Part shown: one piece after another, positions 1 through 8,803 of the stretch
Layout of the letters: every line of letters starts with the position of its first letter
Position numbering within the stretch: position 1 is the stretch's first letter
DNA from: Acidocella sp. KAb 2-4
GTDB lineage: Bacteria > Pseudomonadota > Alphaproteobacteria > Acetobacterales > Acetobacteraceae
DNA: 64,000 nt
Assembly: GCF_020567705.1 (NCBI RefSeq)
Contig: NZ_JAJDJU010000001.1
Coordinates: 248,001-312,000 of the forward strand
Direction: 5' to 3'
Program-made: the position numbers and the translations under genes
The notes under the pieces: generated by a model
Seen by the model: the letters and a program-made list of their open reading frames with translations, nothing else
The model's database searches: none
Told to the model about the DNA's origin: nothing

Positions 1-1
1 G

Positions 2-469
2 GCCATGCCGGGCTTCGCCGCCAGCTTGTCGGACCAGCAGATCGCCGATCTCACCAATTATGTGCGCACCGCCTGGGGCAACCAGGGTGTGCCCAACGCC
101 ACGCCGGACGATGTGATGCGCCTGCGCGGCGTGGCCGTGGTGCCCGCGATGGCCGACGCCCAATCGGACGCGCTTGGCTGTCCGCATATCTCCGCGGCGG
201 GCGGGCCCACCACGGTGGCCGACCCCGGCAACGGGCTGCTGGATATCTATGCCGGCGCCACCCCTGGGACGCTGGCCAACCGCACCCGCGCACTCATCGC
301 GGCGGTGCGCGCCAATAATGCCACGATCAGCGACGCCGACCTCACCAACACGCTGATTGCGGCTTATTGCCCGGTGGTGGCGCATCAGGCCGGGATGAGC
401 CTCGCCGATAAACAGGCGGCACTGAAGAACTTCGTCGCCGGGGCGGAGCCGCTGATTGCCGCACATTAA
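2..469 (+). CDS. C-terminal part of a dehydrogenase-linked cytochrome c (5' partial)
   Basis: The open frame enters from the left edge and shows only the last 155 residues. It begins with MPGF followed by an LSDQQIADLTNYVR stretch and WGN. This is the end of the last heme domain in the tri-heme cytochrome c subunits of membrane-bound alcohol or gluconate dehydrogenases of acetic-acid bacteria; the Met of MPGF would be the axial heme ligand. The CxxCH heme sites lie outside the window. Such subunits pass electrons from a periplasmic dehydrogenase to ubiquinone. A tail of about 110 residues follows the heme domain. The family call is fairly safe; which dehydrogenase it serves cannot be seen. 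Confidence 0.75.
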   Translation, partial: AMPGFAASLSDQQIADLTNYVRTAWGNQGVPNATPDDVMRLRGVAVVPAMADAQSDALGCPHISAAGGPTTVADPGNGLLDIYAGATPGTLANRTRALIAAVRANNATISDADLTNTLIAAYCPVVAHQAGMSLADKQAALKNFVAGAEPLIAAH

Positions 470-1040
470 CGTCGAAACCCTGCGCGGAGCGGCGCTGCTG
501 CCGCTCCTGCCAGACCTCGCGCGGCTGCGCATCACCGTGTTCCGCGCCTTTCCCTATCTTTACGATGGCGACGAAGCCTATGAGCGCGACTATCTGAAAC
601 TCTACGCCGAAACGCCCGGCGCGGCGGTGGCGGTGGCGCGCGATGGCGCGCAGGTGGTCGGTGCGGCCACCTGCCTGCCAATGGCGGCGGAAACGCCTAA
701 CGTGCAGAAGCCGTTTCTCGATGCCGGGCTCGACATCTCCCGCATCTTCTATTTTGGCGAGAGCGTGCTGGAAGCCGCCTATCGCGGCCAGGGCATCGGC
801 GTGGAATTCTTCCGCCACCGCGAGGCCGCCGCCCAGGGCTACGCCACCACCGCCTTTTGCGCCGTGCAGCGCCCGGCCAACCACAAGCTGCGCCCGGCCA
901 ATTACGTGCCGCTCGACGAATTCTGGCGCCATCGCGGCTACCGCCCGCGCCCAGAGCTTGTCTGCACCATGTCCTGGCGCGATATCGGGGAGGCGGACAA
1001 AACCGCCAAGCCCCTGATGTTCTGGACCAAAGACCTGTGA
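456..1040 (+). CDS. GNAT family N-acetyltransferase
   Basis: A 194-residue protein with the GNAT fold signature. The acetyl-CoA binding loop reads RGQGIG at residues 110-115, after a beta-strand ending in FGES. It begins with TTG inside the last codons of the upstream cytochrome gene (14-base overlap). No ATG or GTG lies in a better place, so the start is inferred. The substrate is unknown. The stop overlaps the GTG start of the carbon-nitrogen hydrolase that follows (GTGA), so the two are translationally coupled. In other bacteria GNAT and carbon-nitrogen hydrolase domains occur fused in one polypeptide, which suggests that this pair acts in one pathway. Confidence 0.8.
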   Translation: MPHINVETLRGAALLPLLPDLARLRITVFRAFPYLYDGDEAYERDYLKLYAETPGAAVAVARDGAQVVGAATCLPMAAETPNVQKPFLDAGLDISRIFYFGESVLEAAYRGQGIGVEFFRHREAAAQGYATTAFCAVQRPANHKLRPANYVPLDEFWRHRGYRPRPELVCTMSWRDIGEADKTAKPLMFWTKDL

Positions 1041-1903
1041 AACTCGCCCTCGCCGCCTTCGGCGTCACCCCGCCGCCCAGCCGCGCCGCCTTTCTTACCC
1101 GCATCGAACGTCTGGCCGCGCAGGCCGCGCTGGGCGGCGCGCAACTTCTCGTGCTGCCGGAATATTTCTCGATGGTGCTGGCCGGAGCGGCGGTCAAATC
1201 GCCCGATATCATGGCCGAGCTGGCCTTCGTGGTGGACGAGGCCGAGGAACTGGTGGCCGATCTCGCCGCCATGGCTAAACGCCACGGGCTGTATCTGCTG
1301 GCCGGGTCGGTGCCGATGCGCGGGGCGGAGGGTAAAATCTATAACCGCGCCCCGTTCATCGCCCCTTCTGGCCATGTGCTGTTTCAGGACAAACAGGCGA
1401 TGACGCGATTCGAGGATGAGGAGTGGCACATTGCCCGCGGCGCCGGGCCGCGCGTGTTCGACACCGAACTGGGCCGCATCGGCGTGTCCATCTGCTATGA
1501 TTCCGAATTCCCGCTGCATGTGCGCGCCCAGGTGGCGGCCGGGGCGAAGCTCATCCTCACCCCGTGCTGCACCGCCTCGCTGGCCGGGTTCAACCGCGTG
1601 CGCCTCTCCGCCCGCGCCCGCGCGGTGGAGAATCAGTGCTATGTCGCCGTGGTGCCGCTGGTCGGCAATGCCGCCTGGTCAGGCTCCATCGACACCAATA
1701 CCGGCCATTCCGCCCTGTTCACCCCTTGCGACACCGGCTTTCCGCCCGATGGCGTCGCCGCCGCCGGGCCAATGGACGAGCCGGGGCTGATCTTCGCGGC
1801 GCCCGATTTCGCCGCCATCGACAATGTGCGCGCGGCGGGCACCGTGCTCAACCACCGCGACTGGCCGGATGTGCCCCCCTGCCCGGTCGTGGCGCTGGCG
1901 TGA
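1037..1903 (+). CDS. carbon-nitrogen hydrolase (nitrilase superfamily)
   Basis: A 288-residue enzyme that would hydrolyse an amide, nitrile or carbamoyl C-N bond. All three catalytic residues are visible: Glu42 in LPEYFS, Lys119 in FQDKQ and Cys153 in SICYDSEF. The length is normal for a single-domain nitrilase-superfamily member. The GTG start at 1037 overlaps the upstream stop as GTGA and gives a family-like first strand (KLALAAF); longer readings only add arginine/proline-rich out-of-family sequence. The stop overlaps the GTG of lpxB, again as GTGA, so GNAT, hydrolase and lpxB form one operon. The substrate cannot be deduced. Confidence 0.88.
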   Translation: MKLALAAFGVTPPPSRAAFLTRIERLAAQAALGGAQLLVLPEYFSMVLAGAAVKSPDIMAELAFVVDEAEELVADLAAMAKRHGLYLLAGSVPMRGAEGKIYNRAPFIAPSGHVLFQDKQAMTRFEDEEWHIARGAGPRVFDTELGRIGVSICYDSEFPLHVRAQVAAGAKLILTPCCTASLAGFNRVRLSARARAVENQCYVAVVPLVGNAAWSGSIDTNTGHSALFTPCDTGFPPDGVAAAGPMDEPGLIFAAPDFAAIDNVRAAGTVLNHRDWPDVPPCPVVALA

Positions 1904-3039
1904 CCAAAATCTTCATCATCGCGGGCGAGGCCAGCGGCGACGTTCTTGGCTACCGGCTGATGACCGCGCTGCGCGCCTTGCGCCCTGGCCTCGAATTCAG
2001 CGGCATTGGCGGCGCGCGCATGGCCGAGGCCGGGCTGGTCTCGCTCTTCCCCATGCAGGAACTGGCGCTGATGGGGCTGGCCGAGATCCTGCCGCGCGTG
2101 CTGCACCTCAAGGCCCGGCTACGCCAGACCGTGCAGGCCATCGCCGCGCAAAAGCCCGATATCGTGCTCACCATCGACAGCCCCGGCTTCACCCTGCGCG
2201 TGCTCAAGGCCGTGGGAGCGAATGGGCCGAAGCGCGTGCATTACGTCGCCCCGCAGGTCTGGGCGTGGCGGCAGGAGCGCGTGAAGCATTTCCCCGGCCT
2301 CTGGGATGAGCTGATCTGCCTGCTGCCCTTCGAGCCGGACTTCTTCGCCCCGCACGGGCTGCACCCGGTCTTCGCCGGGCATCCGGTGCTGGAATCGGGC
2401 GCCGACAAGGGCGATGCCGCGCGCTTCCTGGCCCGCCACAGGCTGGGGCCGGAGGCGGTGCCGGTGGTGCTGATGCCCGGCTCGCGCGTGACCGAAACCA
2501 AGCGCCTGCTGCCGGTGTTCCGCGAGACCTTGGCCCTGCTGGCCCCGCACGTGCCCAATCTGGCCCCGGTATTGGCCGCCGCCCCCGGCATCGCCGATGC
2601 GGTGGCCGCGTACACCGCCAACTGGCCGCACAAGCCGGTGATCGTGCGCGATGTGCAGGAGCGCTACGACGCCTTCGCCGCCGCCCGCGCCGCGCTCACC
2701 AAATCCGGCACCTCGACGCTGGAACTGGCGATGGCCGGCGTGCCGATGGCCGTGACCTACCAGGTGAACCCGGTCTCCGCCTGGTTCGGCCGCCGCCTGA
2801 TCAAGGTGCCGCATGTGGCGATGATCAACCTGCTGGCCAAGCGCGCTTTGGTGCCGGAGCTGCTGCAGGAGCAATGCCACCCCGAGATCCTGGCCGCCAC
2901 GCTGCTGCACCTGCTGCGCGACGATGAAGCCGCCGCCGCCCAGCGCGCGGGCTATGCCGAAGCTCTGGCCAGCTTGCACGCGCCCGAAGGCACGCCCTCG
3001 CACGCCGCCGCCAAGGCGGTGCTGTCAGTGCTCGGCTGA
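1900..3039 (+). CDS. lpxB: lipid-A-disaccharide synthase LpxB
   Basis: A 379-residue GT19 glycosyltransferase. It condenses UDP-2,3-diacylglucosamine with lipid X to form the beta-1',6 disaccharide of lipid A at the inner membrane. The start IFIIAGEASGDVLGYRLM is the LpxB N-terminal signature. Other family segments are FSGIGG, YVAPQVWAWRQERVK, FAGHPVLE and KSGTSTLELA near residues 267-276. The GTG start overlaps the stop of the preceding hydrolase by four bases. Its stop lies one base from the stop of the convergent cytochrome c gene. The other lipid A genes of the window sit about 20 kb away. Confidence 0.96.
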   Translation: MTKIFIIAGEASGDVLGYRLMTALRALRPGLEFSGIGGARMAEAGLVSLFPMQELALMGLAEILPRVLHLKARLRQTVQAIAAQKPDIVLTIDSPGFTLRVLKAVGANGPKRVHYVAPQVWAWRQERVKHFPGLWDELICLLPFEPDFFAPHGLHPVFAGHPVLESGADKGDAARFLARHRLGPEAVPVVLMPGSRVTETKRLLPVFRETLALLAPHVPNLAPVLAAAPGIADAVAAYTANWPHKPVIVRDVQERYDAFAAARAALTKSGTSTLELAMAGVPMAVTYQVNPVSAWFGRRLIKVPHVAMINLLAKRALVPELLQEQCHPEILAATLLHLLRDDEAAAAQRAGYAEALASLHAPEGTPSHAAAKAVLSVLG

Positions 3040-3040
3040 T

Positions 3041-3406
3041 TCAGGATTTCAGCGTCTTCAGGTAGGCGATGATATCATCCACCTGGGCGGTGGTGAGGCG
3101 CCCGGCCCAGGCGGGCATCGGCATGTCCAATGGCTCATCGTCCTGGTCCCTGGCGTGCAGGATAGCGCGGCGCAGCAAATCGTCGCTCTGCTTGTAGGTC
3201 TGCTCCAACCCCGGCGCGCGCAAATCGGCCGAGACGGCGCTGCCCAGATGCACCCCGCCCGCGCCAGTGCTGAGATGGCAGACGCTGCAATTCTGATCGA
3301 ACAAAGCCTGCCCCGCGGCGAGTTGCGCCGCATCGGGCGCCTGCGCCAGCGCTGGGGCGGCAAGCCCCAGGGCCAGAACGAACGCGAGAAGAAATTCACG
3401 GCTCAT
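3041..3406 (-). CDS. small periplasmic mono-heme cytochrome c
   Basis: A 121-residue exported protein. A signal peptide covers residues 1-22 (a leucine/alanine core ending in ALA). The heme site CSVCH is at residues 40-44, and Met95 or Met97 in MPMPAW is the probable sixth ligand. It resembles class I cytochromes c such as c5 or c-type subunits of dehydrogenases. The ATG at 3406 is preceded by AGGAGG at good spacing; the frame extends 16 codons further upstream with an arginine-rich non-signal sequence, so the internal ATG is preferred. It lies 63 bases downstream of maeB on the same strand. The redox partner is unknown. Confidence 0.88.
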   Translation of the reverse strand: MSREFLLAFVLALGLAAPALAQAPDAAQLAAGQALFDQNCSVCHLSTGAGGVHLGSAVSADLRAPGLEQTYKQSDDLLRRAILHARDQDDEPLDMPMPAWAGRLTTAQVDDIIAYLKTLKS

Positions 3407-3469
3407 GCGGCGCCTCCTGCGGCTGAAACGGCACAGCAGAGATAAGCGCCCCACCCCGCCCCCGCAAGC

Positions 3470-5746
3470 TCAGCGCTGCGCCGCCAGCGCCGCTTCCATC
3501 GCCGCCACGGCGGAGAGGTTGATGATCCCGCGCGCGGTGGCGCTGGGCACGGCGATGTGCATCGGCTTCGCCAGCCCCAGCAGAATCGGCCCCACGGTCA
3601 CGCCCTCACCCGTCGCCTTCACCAGGTTGAAGGCGATGTTGGCGGAGTCGATATTCGGGAAGATCAGCACATTGGCGACACCATGCAGCGTCGAATCCGG
3701 CAGCGCCTGGCGGCGGATCTGCTCGACCAGCGCGGCATCGGCGTGCATCTCGCCATCCACCTCCAAATCAGGGTCGTGGCTGTGGATCAGCCCCAGCGCG
3801 TGGCGCATCTTCTTGGCGCTCGGCGAGTTGGAGGCGCCGAAATTCGAGTGCGAGAGCAGCGCCACCTTCGGCGTGATACCAAAATGGCGCACGGTTTCCG
3901 CCGCCATCAGCGTCATCTCCGCGATCTCCACGGCGGTCGGGTCCATGTTCACATGCGTATCGCAGAAAAACAGTACGCCCGCCTGCAGGATCAGCGCCGT
4001 CATCGCATAGACGCGCCCCGAGCCCGAGCGGCGCGGAATGATCGGCAGCGCGTATTGGAATTGCCGCCACCAATCGCCCACGCCACCGCACACCGCGGCA
4101 TCGGCATGGCCGGTGCAGAGCAGCATGCCCGCGGCCACGGTCGGGCGCTTGCGGATGTGGCGGATGGCCGTGTCGGGCGGGGTGCCGCGGCGGCCGACCT
4201 TGGCCGAATAGGCGTTCAGCACGGTCTTGAACAATTCCGGCTCGCGCTCAAGGTCGAGAATATCGACATCGCGCCCCGGCTGCAGCCGCAGGCCCAGCAG
4301 GCGGATGCGGTTGACGATCGCGTCGGCCCTCCCGAGCAGGATCGGCCGCGCCAGCCGCTCATCCACCACGCCCTGCACGGCGCGCAGCGTGCGCTCATCG
4401 TCACCCTCGGCATAGACGATGCGCGGCCGCGCCTTGCGCGCCACCTCGATGACCGGGCGCAGCAACTGGCCCGAGCGCACGCCGAAACGCTCCAGCTCGT
4501 GCTTATAAGCCTCGAAATCCGCGATTGGCTTGCGCGCCACGCCCGCTTCCATGGCCGCCTTGGCCACCGCCGGGGCGACATGCAGCATCAGGCGCGGGTC
4601 AAACGGCTTGGGGATGATGTATTCCGGCCCAAACATCGGGGCGTGCCCGCCATAGGCGGCGGCCACGGTCTCCGAGGCCTCCACCCGCGCCAGCCCGGCA
4701 ATGGCCTGCACCGCCGCCAGCTTCATGCTCTCGGTGATCGCGGTCGCCCGCACATCCAGCGCGCCGCGGAAGATGAACGGGAAGCACAGCACGTTGTTCA
4801 CCTGGTTCGGAAAATCCGAGCGCCCGGTGGCGACGATGGCGTCCGGCCGGGCGCGGCGCGCTACGTCCGGCATAATCTCGGGCTCCGGATTCGCCAGCGC
4901 CAGGATCAGCGGATTCGGCGCCAGCAGCTCCAGCCACTCTTCCTTCAACACGCGCGGGGCCGAGAGGCCGAGGAAGATATCCGCCCCCGGCAGCACCTCG
5001 GGCAGCGTGCGCGCATCGGTCTCGCGCGCCACGTCCAGCAGCGTCGGGTCCAGATTCGGACGCCCCTTATATACCACGCCTTCCTTGTCGGTCATGGTGA
5101 TGTTCTCGGGGCTCGCGCCCAGCGCGCGCAGGATCCGCACGCAAGAGAGCGCCGCCGCCCCCGCGCCGGAGGTGACGATCTTAATCTCCTCGATCTTCTT
5201 GCCCTGCACCAGCATGGTGTTGAGCACCGCCGCGCCGACGATGATCGCGGTGCCGTGCTGGTCGTCGTGAAACACGGGGATCTTCATCCGCTCGCGCAGA
5301 ACCTGCTCGATGCGGAAGCATTCGGGCGCCTTGATGTCTTCGAGATTGATGCCGCCGAAGCTCGGCTCCAGCCGCGCCACCGTCTCGATGAACTTATCCG
5401 GGTCCTGCTCGTTGATCTCGATGTCGAACGAGTCGATCCCGGCGAATTTCTTGAACAGGACGGATTTGCCCTCCATCACCGGCTTGCCGGCGAGCGCGCC
5501 GATATTGCCCAGCCCCAGCACCGCGGTGCCGTTGGTGATGACGCCGACGAGATTCGCGCGCGAGGTCAGGTCGAAGGAGGCATCCTCATCCGCGACGATG
5601 GCCTCGCAGGCCGCGGCCACGCCGGGGGAATAGGCGAGCGAGAGGTCGCGCGAGGTTTCCATGCGCTTGGTGGCGACGATCGCCAGCTTCCCAGGCCGCG
5701 GGAAGCGGTGGTATTCGAGCGCGGCTTTGCGTAAATCGTCGTCCAT
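3470..5746 (-). CDS. maeB: NADP-dependent malic enzyme MaeB (malic enzyme / phosphotransacetylase-like fusion)
   Basis: A 758-residue two-domain protein that oxidatively decarboxylates malate to pyruvate with NADP. The N-terminal half (about residues 1-420) is malic enzyme: [11 protein letters not shown], the metal/substrate region [10 protein letters not shown] and the nucleotide-binding segment around [15 protein letters not shown]. The C-terminal half (about 430-758) resembles phosphate acetyltransferase, as is usual for MaeB, where it is thought to be regulatory (acetyl-CoA control). The length is typical. The ATG is preceded by GGGGAGAA. It is transcribed towards the small cytochrome c gene. 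It would supply pyruvate and NADPH. Confidence 0.95.
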   Translation of the reverse strand: MDDDLRKAALEYHRFPRPGKLAIVATKRMETSRDLSLAYSPGVAAACEAIVADEDASFDLTSRANLVGVITNGTAVLGLGNIGALAGKPVMEGKSVLFKKFAGIDSFDIEINEQDPDKFIETVARLEPSFGGINLEDIKAPECFRIEQVLRERMKIPVFHDDQHGTAIIVGAAVLNTMLVQGKKIEEIKIVTSGAGAAALSCVRILRALGASPENITMTDKEGVVYKGRPNLDPTLLDVARETDARTLPEVLPGADIFLGLSAPRVLKEEWLELLAPNPLILALANPEPEIMPDVARRARPDAIVATGRSDFPNQVNNVLCFPFIFRGALDVRATAITESMKLAAVQAIAGLARVEASETVAAAYGGHAPMFGPEYIIPKPFDPRLMLHVAPAVAKAAMEAGVARKPIADFEAYKHELERFGVRSGQLLRPVIEVARKARPRIVYAEGDDERTLRAVQGVVDERLARPILLGRADAIVNRIRLLGLRLQPGRDVDILDLEREPELFKTVLNAYSAKVGRRGTPPDTAIRHIRKRPTVAAGMLLCTGHADAAVCGGVGDWWRQFQYALPIIPRRSGSGRVYAMTALILQAGVLFFCDTHVNMDPTAVEIAEMTLMAAETVRHFGITPKVALLSHSNFGASNSPSAKKMRHALGLIHSHDPDLEVDGEMHADAALVEQIRRQALPDSTLHGVANVLIFPNIDSANIAFNLVKATGEGVTVGPILLGLAKPMHIAVPSATARGIINLSAVAAMEAALAAQR

Positions 5747-5796
5747 AGGTCACGTTCTCCCCTGATAGTCCAAGGGGTTCATGGCCCAACGGCGCG

Positions 5797-5817
5797 GGCG
5801 GGACAACCCGTCCCGCC
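5797..5817. other. GC-rich hairpin between maeB and tRNA-Leu
   Basis: An 8-bp perfect stem (GGCGGGAC / GTCCCGCC) with a 5-base loop lies between the maeB start and the 3' end of tRNA-Leu. A run of six T follows five bases later on the plus strand, but no plus-strand gene ends here. On the minus strand, where tRNA-Leu would need a terminator, no T-run follows the stem. It may still slow or stop transcription between the tRNA and maeB. Its function is not established. Confidence 0.35.
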
Positions 5818-5845
5818 ATTCGTTTTTTACAGAGGAGAGAAAATT

Positions 5846-5931
5846 TGGTGCGGTCGAGAAGACTCGAACTTCCACGGGGTTGCCCCCACAAGCACCTCAA
5901 GCTTGCGCGTCTACCATTCCGCCACGACCGC
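5846..5931 (-). tRNA. tRNA-Leu (anticodon GAG)
   Basis: An 86-base class II tRNA on the minus strand with an encoded CCA end (5846-5848). The acceptor stem pairs GCGGTCG with CGACCGC. The D-arm region reads TGGCGGAATGGTAGACGCG. The anticodon arm is CAAGC-TTGAGGT-GCTTG with anticodon GAG at 5896-5898. A long variable arm (GTGGGGGCAACCCCGT) and the T-loop TTCGAGT follow. The long variable arm and the UUGAGGU loop identify it as leucine, reading CUC and CUU codons. It lies between maeB (same strand) and lipB (divergent). Confidence 0.97.
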
Positions 5932-5978
5932 ACGGACGAAACCGCCGTGCTAAGAACGGCGCCGGGAGCCTATAGACG

Positions 5979-6626
5979 ATGATTCCCGCTCCTGCAACAT
6001 GGGAGGTGAGCGAAGATTTCACCGATTATAACGCGGCGCTGGAGCGCATGCGCCAGCGCGTGGATGACATCCGCGAGCGCGGCGCGCCGGAGCTGGTCTG
6101 GCTGGTCGAGCATCCGCCGCTCTACACCGCCGGCACCTCCGCCAAGCCCGAGGATCTGCAGGATGCCGCCCGGTTCCCCACCTATAGCGCCGGTCGCGGC
6201 GGGCAATGGACATATCACGGCCCCGGCCAGCGCGTGGCCTATGTGATGCTGGACCTCACCCGCCCGCACGGCACCGTGCCCGCGCGCGATGTGCGCTGTT
6301 ACGTCGCGGGGCTGGAGCGCTGGGTGATCGAGACCTTGAAGGAATTCGGCATCAAGGGCGAGATCCGCGAGGGCCGCGTCGGCATCTGGGTCGTCACCCC
6401 GCATGGCGAGGACAAGATCGGCGCCATCGGCGTGCGCGTCAGCCGCTGGGTGAGCTGGCACGGCTTGGCACTGAACGTGAACCCCGATCTCGGGCATTTC
6501 ACCGGCATCATCCCCTGCGGCATCCGCGAACATGGCGTCACCAGCCTGCACGCGCTGGGGGTGAAGGCCAGCATGGCAGAGGTGGATGCGGCGCTGAAGC
6601 GGAACTGGCGCAAGATCTTCGGATGA
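5979..6626 (+). CDS. lipB: octanoyltransferase LipB
   Basis: A 215-residue cytoplasmic enzyme that moves the octanoyl group from octanoyl-ACP to lipoyl domains of 2-oxoacid dehydrogenases and GcvH, the first step of lipoate synthesis. Family motifs are [32 protein letters not shown] with catalytic Lys146, and [14 protein letters not shown] with the acyl-thioester nucleophile Cys180. The length matches the family. The ATG at 5979 is the first in frame after the tRNA promoter region. Its stop overlaps the ATG of the next gene (ATGA). Confidence 0.96.
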   Translation: MIPAPATWEVSEDFTDYNAALERMRQRVDDIRERGAPELVWLVEHPPLYTAGTSAKPEDLQDAARFPTYSAGRGGQWTYHGPGQRVAYVMLDLTRPHGTVPARDVRCYVAGLERWVIETLKEFGIKGEIREGRVGIWVVTPHGEDKIGAIGVRVSRWVSWHGLALNVNPDLGHFTGIIPCGIREHGVTSLHALGVKASMAEVDAALKRNWRKIFG

Positions 6627-6991
6627 AGATTTTCGTTTACGGCACGCTCATCGACAAAACCGCGCTCGGCCGCTGCGCGGGCAAGCCGGTGAACATCCAC
6701 CCCGAACCCGCGGTGCTGCACGGCTATACGCGCGTCTATCTGCGTGGCGCGCGCTACCCCACGCTGCGCCGCGCCCCCGGCCAGCACGTGGCCGGGGTGA
6801 TGCTGCGCGTGAACGCCGACATGCTGGTCCGGCTGCGCAATTACGAGTCGGTGCGCTACCGCGTGGCGCATGTGCGGCTGCTGGCGCAGTCTGGCCCGCA
6901 CCGGGCCCGCGTGTTCATCGGCGATGCCGCGACCCGCGTGGCCTGGATACCAGACCAGAAGCTCATGACCCTACGCTCGCGCAGTTTTTAG
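6623..6991 (+). CDS. gamma-glutamylcyclotransferase-like (AIG2/GGCT fold) protein
   Basis: A 122-residue protein with the fold's signature FVYGTL at residues 4-9. This loop binds the gamma-glutamyl group. Glu75 in NYESVRY occupies the place of the catalytic acid. Proteins of this family release 5-oxoproline from gamma-glutamyl compounds or act on gamma-glutamylamines. The true substrate here is unknown. It starts four bases inside lipB (ATGA), so the two are co-translated, and a flavin-dependent oxidoreductase follows after 15 bases. Longer frames upstream overlap lipB and have no homology. Confidence 0.8.
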   Translation: MKIFVYGTLIDKTALGRCAGKPVNIHPEPAVLHGYTRVYLRGARYPTLRRAPGQHVAGVMLRVNADMLVRLRNYESVRYRVAHVRLLAQSGPHRARVFIGDAATRVAWIPDQKLMTLRSRSF

Positions 6992-7006
6992 GTTATACAC
7001 CCTGCC

Positions 7007-8014
7007 ATGAAAATTTCCGTGCTCGACCAGTCGCCGATGAAAACGGGAATCTCCCCCGATGCCTGCATCCGCGAGACGCTGGACCTCGCCCGTTCCTGCG
7101 AGGCTTATGGCTATCACCGCTATTGGCTCTCCGAGCACCATAATTCCGAGGCCCTGGCCGGCTCCGCGCCCGAGGTGCTGATGGCCGCCATCGCCGCCAC
7201 CACCAGCCGCATCCGCATCGGCTCGGCCGGGATCATGCTGCCGCATTATTCCGCCTTCAAGGTGGCCGAGCAGTTCCGGGTGCTGGAGGCGATCGCGCCC
7301 GGGCGAATCGATCTCGGGGTGGGCCGCGCCCCGGGCTCCGATGGCCGCACCGCCATGGCCCTCAACCCCGGCGCCTCGCACGCGGCGGAGAACTTCCCGG
7401 CCCAGGTGCGCGACCTGCAAGCCTGGACCGCGGGCGCCGAGCTGCCGGTGGACCACCCGTTCCGCACCCTGCGCGCCGAACCGCGCGGGCCTTTTGCGCC
7501 GCAGATGTGGATTCTCGGCTCCTCGAATTACGGCGCCCAGCTCGCCGCCTGGTTCGGCCTGCCCTATTGCTTCGCCTATTTCTTCTCCGACGGCGAAGGC
7601 GCCGCCGAGGCGCTGGAAACCTACCGCGCCCAATTCCGCCCCTCGCCGCTGCTGGACAAACCGCATTGCGGCATCGTCGTTTGGGCCTTCGCGGCGGACA
7701 CGCAGGAGCAGGCGGATTACTGGTTCCGCTCGCGCGCCATCATCCAGACCCTGCGCGCGCGCGGCCGCTTCCTGCCGCTGCCCATGCCCGAGGAAGCTGA
7801 ACAGGTGGAGCTGAGCGAGATGGAAAAGCTGCGCCTGGCGCAAATCAAGGCGCGCGCCTTTGTCGGGCCGGGGCAGGAAACCGCCAACCGCCTGCGCGCC
7901 CTCTGCGCCGAGCTTCAGGCGGATGAGCTGGTGATCACCACCGGCGTCACCGATCACGAGGTGCGCCGCCACTCCTTCAAGCTGCTGGGCGAGGCGTTCG
8001 GGTTAGCCGCGTAA
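7007..8014 (+). CDS. LLM class flavin-dependent oxidoreductase
   Basis: A 335-residue bacterial-luciferase-like TIM-barrel protein that uses reduced FMN or F420-type flavin. The N-terminal strand SVLDQSP is followed by YGYHRYWLSEHHN near residues 34-46, then RIRIGSAGIMLPHYSAFKVA and RIDLGVGRAPGSDG. These are typical of the group of short-chain monooxygenase-like enzymes annotated as luciferase-like. No substrate can be inferred. Its last 12 bases overlap the convergent ruvX gene. It probably belongs to the lipB transcription unit. Confidence 0.85.
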   Translation: MKISVLDQSPMKTGISPDACIRETLDLARSCEAYGYHRYWLSEHHNSEALAGSAPEVLMAAIAATTSRIRIGSAGIMLPHYSAFKVAEQFRVLEAIAPGRIDLGVGRAPGSDGRTAMALNPGASHAAENFPAQVRDLQAWTAGAELPVDHPFRTLRAEPRGPFAPQMWILGSSNYGAQLAAWFGLPYCFAYFFSDGEGAAEALETYRAQFRPSPLLDKPHCGIVVWAFAADTQEQADYWFRSRAIIQTLRARGRFLPLPMPEEAEQVELSEMEKLRLAQIKARAFVGPGQETANRLRALCAELQADELVITTGVTDHEVRRHSFKLLGEAFGLAA

Positions 8015-8464
8015 GGCGTCCAGCGCCTTTTGCAAAATCGCCTGGGCGGCGAGCTTGTCGATGATCTCGTCGCGCCGCGCCCGGCTCATCCCGGCCTCGA
8101 TCAGCCGCTCATGCGTCTCGGCGGTGGTATAGCTCTCATCCACCATCGCCACCGGCAGCCCGGTGGCGGCGCTCATGCCATGCGCCCAGTCCCGCGCCGC
8201 CTGGGCGCGCGGCCCCAGCTTTTGCTCGGCATCCAGCGGCAGGCCCACGACCAGCCCGCCCACCCCCTCGCGCGCCACGATGGCGGCGATCTCGGCGGCG
8301 TTCTGCTTCATCTTGGCGCGGGCCAGCGTGGCATAGGGGCTGGCGATCTGCCGGTTCACGTCCGACAGCGCCACGCCGATGCGCTTGCTGCCCGGGTCCA
8401 GCCCCAGCAGCCGTGCGCCGGGGGCGAGGTGAGTCTTGAAATCCGCGAGGTTGTAGAGCGCCAT
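8003..8464 (-). CDS. ruvX: RuvX / YqgF-type pre-16S rRNA nuclease
   Basis: A 153-residue RNase H-fold protein of the RuvX/YqgF family. In E. coli it matures the 5' end of 16S rRNA and has been called a putative Holliday-junction resolvase. Seen here are [15 protein letters not shown] with the first catalytic Asp at residue 23, [15 protein letters not shown] with a catalytic Glu, and a late Asp in DEIIDKLAA. The ATG at 8464 gives the normal N-terminus; a frame 12 codons longer has no conserved residues. It is divergent from gatC, with about 50 bases between the starts. Confidence 0.92.
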   Translation of the reverse strand: MALYNLADFKTHLAPGARLLGLDPGSKRIGVALSDVNRQIASPYATLARAKMKQNAAEIAAIVAREGVGGLVVGLPLDAEQKLGPRAQAARDWAHGMSAATGLPVAMVDESYTTAETHERLIEAGMSRARRDEIIDKLAAQAILQKALDALRG

Positions 8465-8515
8465 GCCCGCCTGTATGGTCCGCCCGGTATTTTTAGCCAA
8501 GTGTTTGGAGCCAAG

Positions 8516-8803
8516 ATGTCACTGGACGCCGCAACGGTACGCCGGATTGCGAGACTCGCCCGCATACGGGTGGAAGATGCAGAAGTCGAAACCCTCAAGA
8601 GCGAGTTGAACGCCATTCTCGGCTATGTCGAGCAGCTGGACGAGGTGGATGTGGATGGTATCGCGCCGCTCGCCAGCGTGGTGCAGCTCGGCCTGCGCCA
8701 GCGCGAGGACCAGCTCTCCGATGGCGAAATCGCCGAGCAGGTGCTGGCCAACGCGCCGGACCGCATCGGAAACTTCTTTGCCGTGCCGAAGGTGGTGGAA
8801 TGA
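8516..8803 (+). CDS. gatC: aspartyl/glutamyl-tRNA amidotransferase subunit C
   Basis: A 95-residue subunit of GatCAB, which converts Asp-tRNA(Asn) and Glu-tRNA(Gln) into the correctly charged Asn- and Gln-tRNAs. The start [17 protein letters not shown] and the end [14 protein letters not shown] are typical of GatC, which wraps round GatA and steadies the complex. The ATG at 8516 follows GGAG. Its stop overlaps gatA (ATGA). gatC-gatA-gatB form one tight operon. Confidence 0.96.
   Translation: MSLDAATVRRIARLARIRVEDAEVETLKSELNAILGYVEQLDEVDVDGIAPLASVVQLGLRQREDQLSDGEIAEQVLANAPDRIGNFFAVPKVVE

Noticed and set aside
3557-5734. A long open frame on the plus strand opposite maeB
   Set aside because: It runs fully antisense to a clear malic enzyme, has a His/Arg/Leu-rich composition and shows no domain. 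Long antisense frames are expected at this GC content.
5797-5828. Hairpin plus T-run near maeB as a terminator on the plus strand
   Set aside because: No plus-strand gene ends before it, and on the minus strand no T-run follows the stem. It is kept only as an unexplained hairpin.
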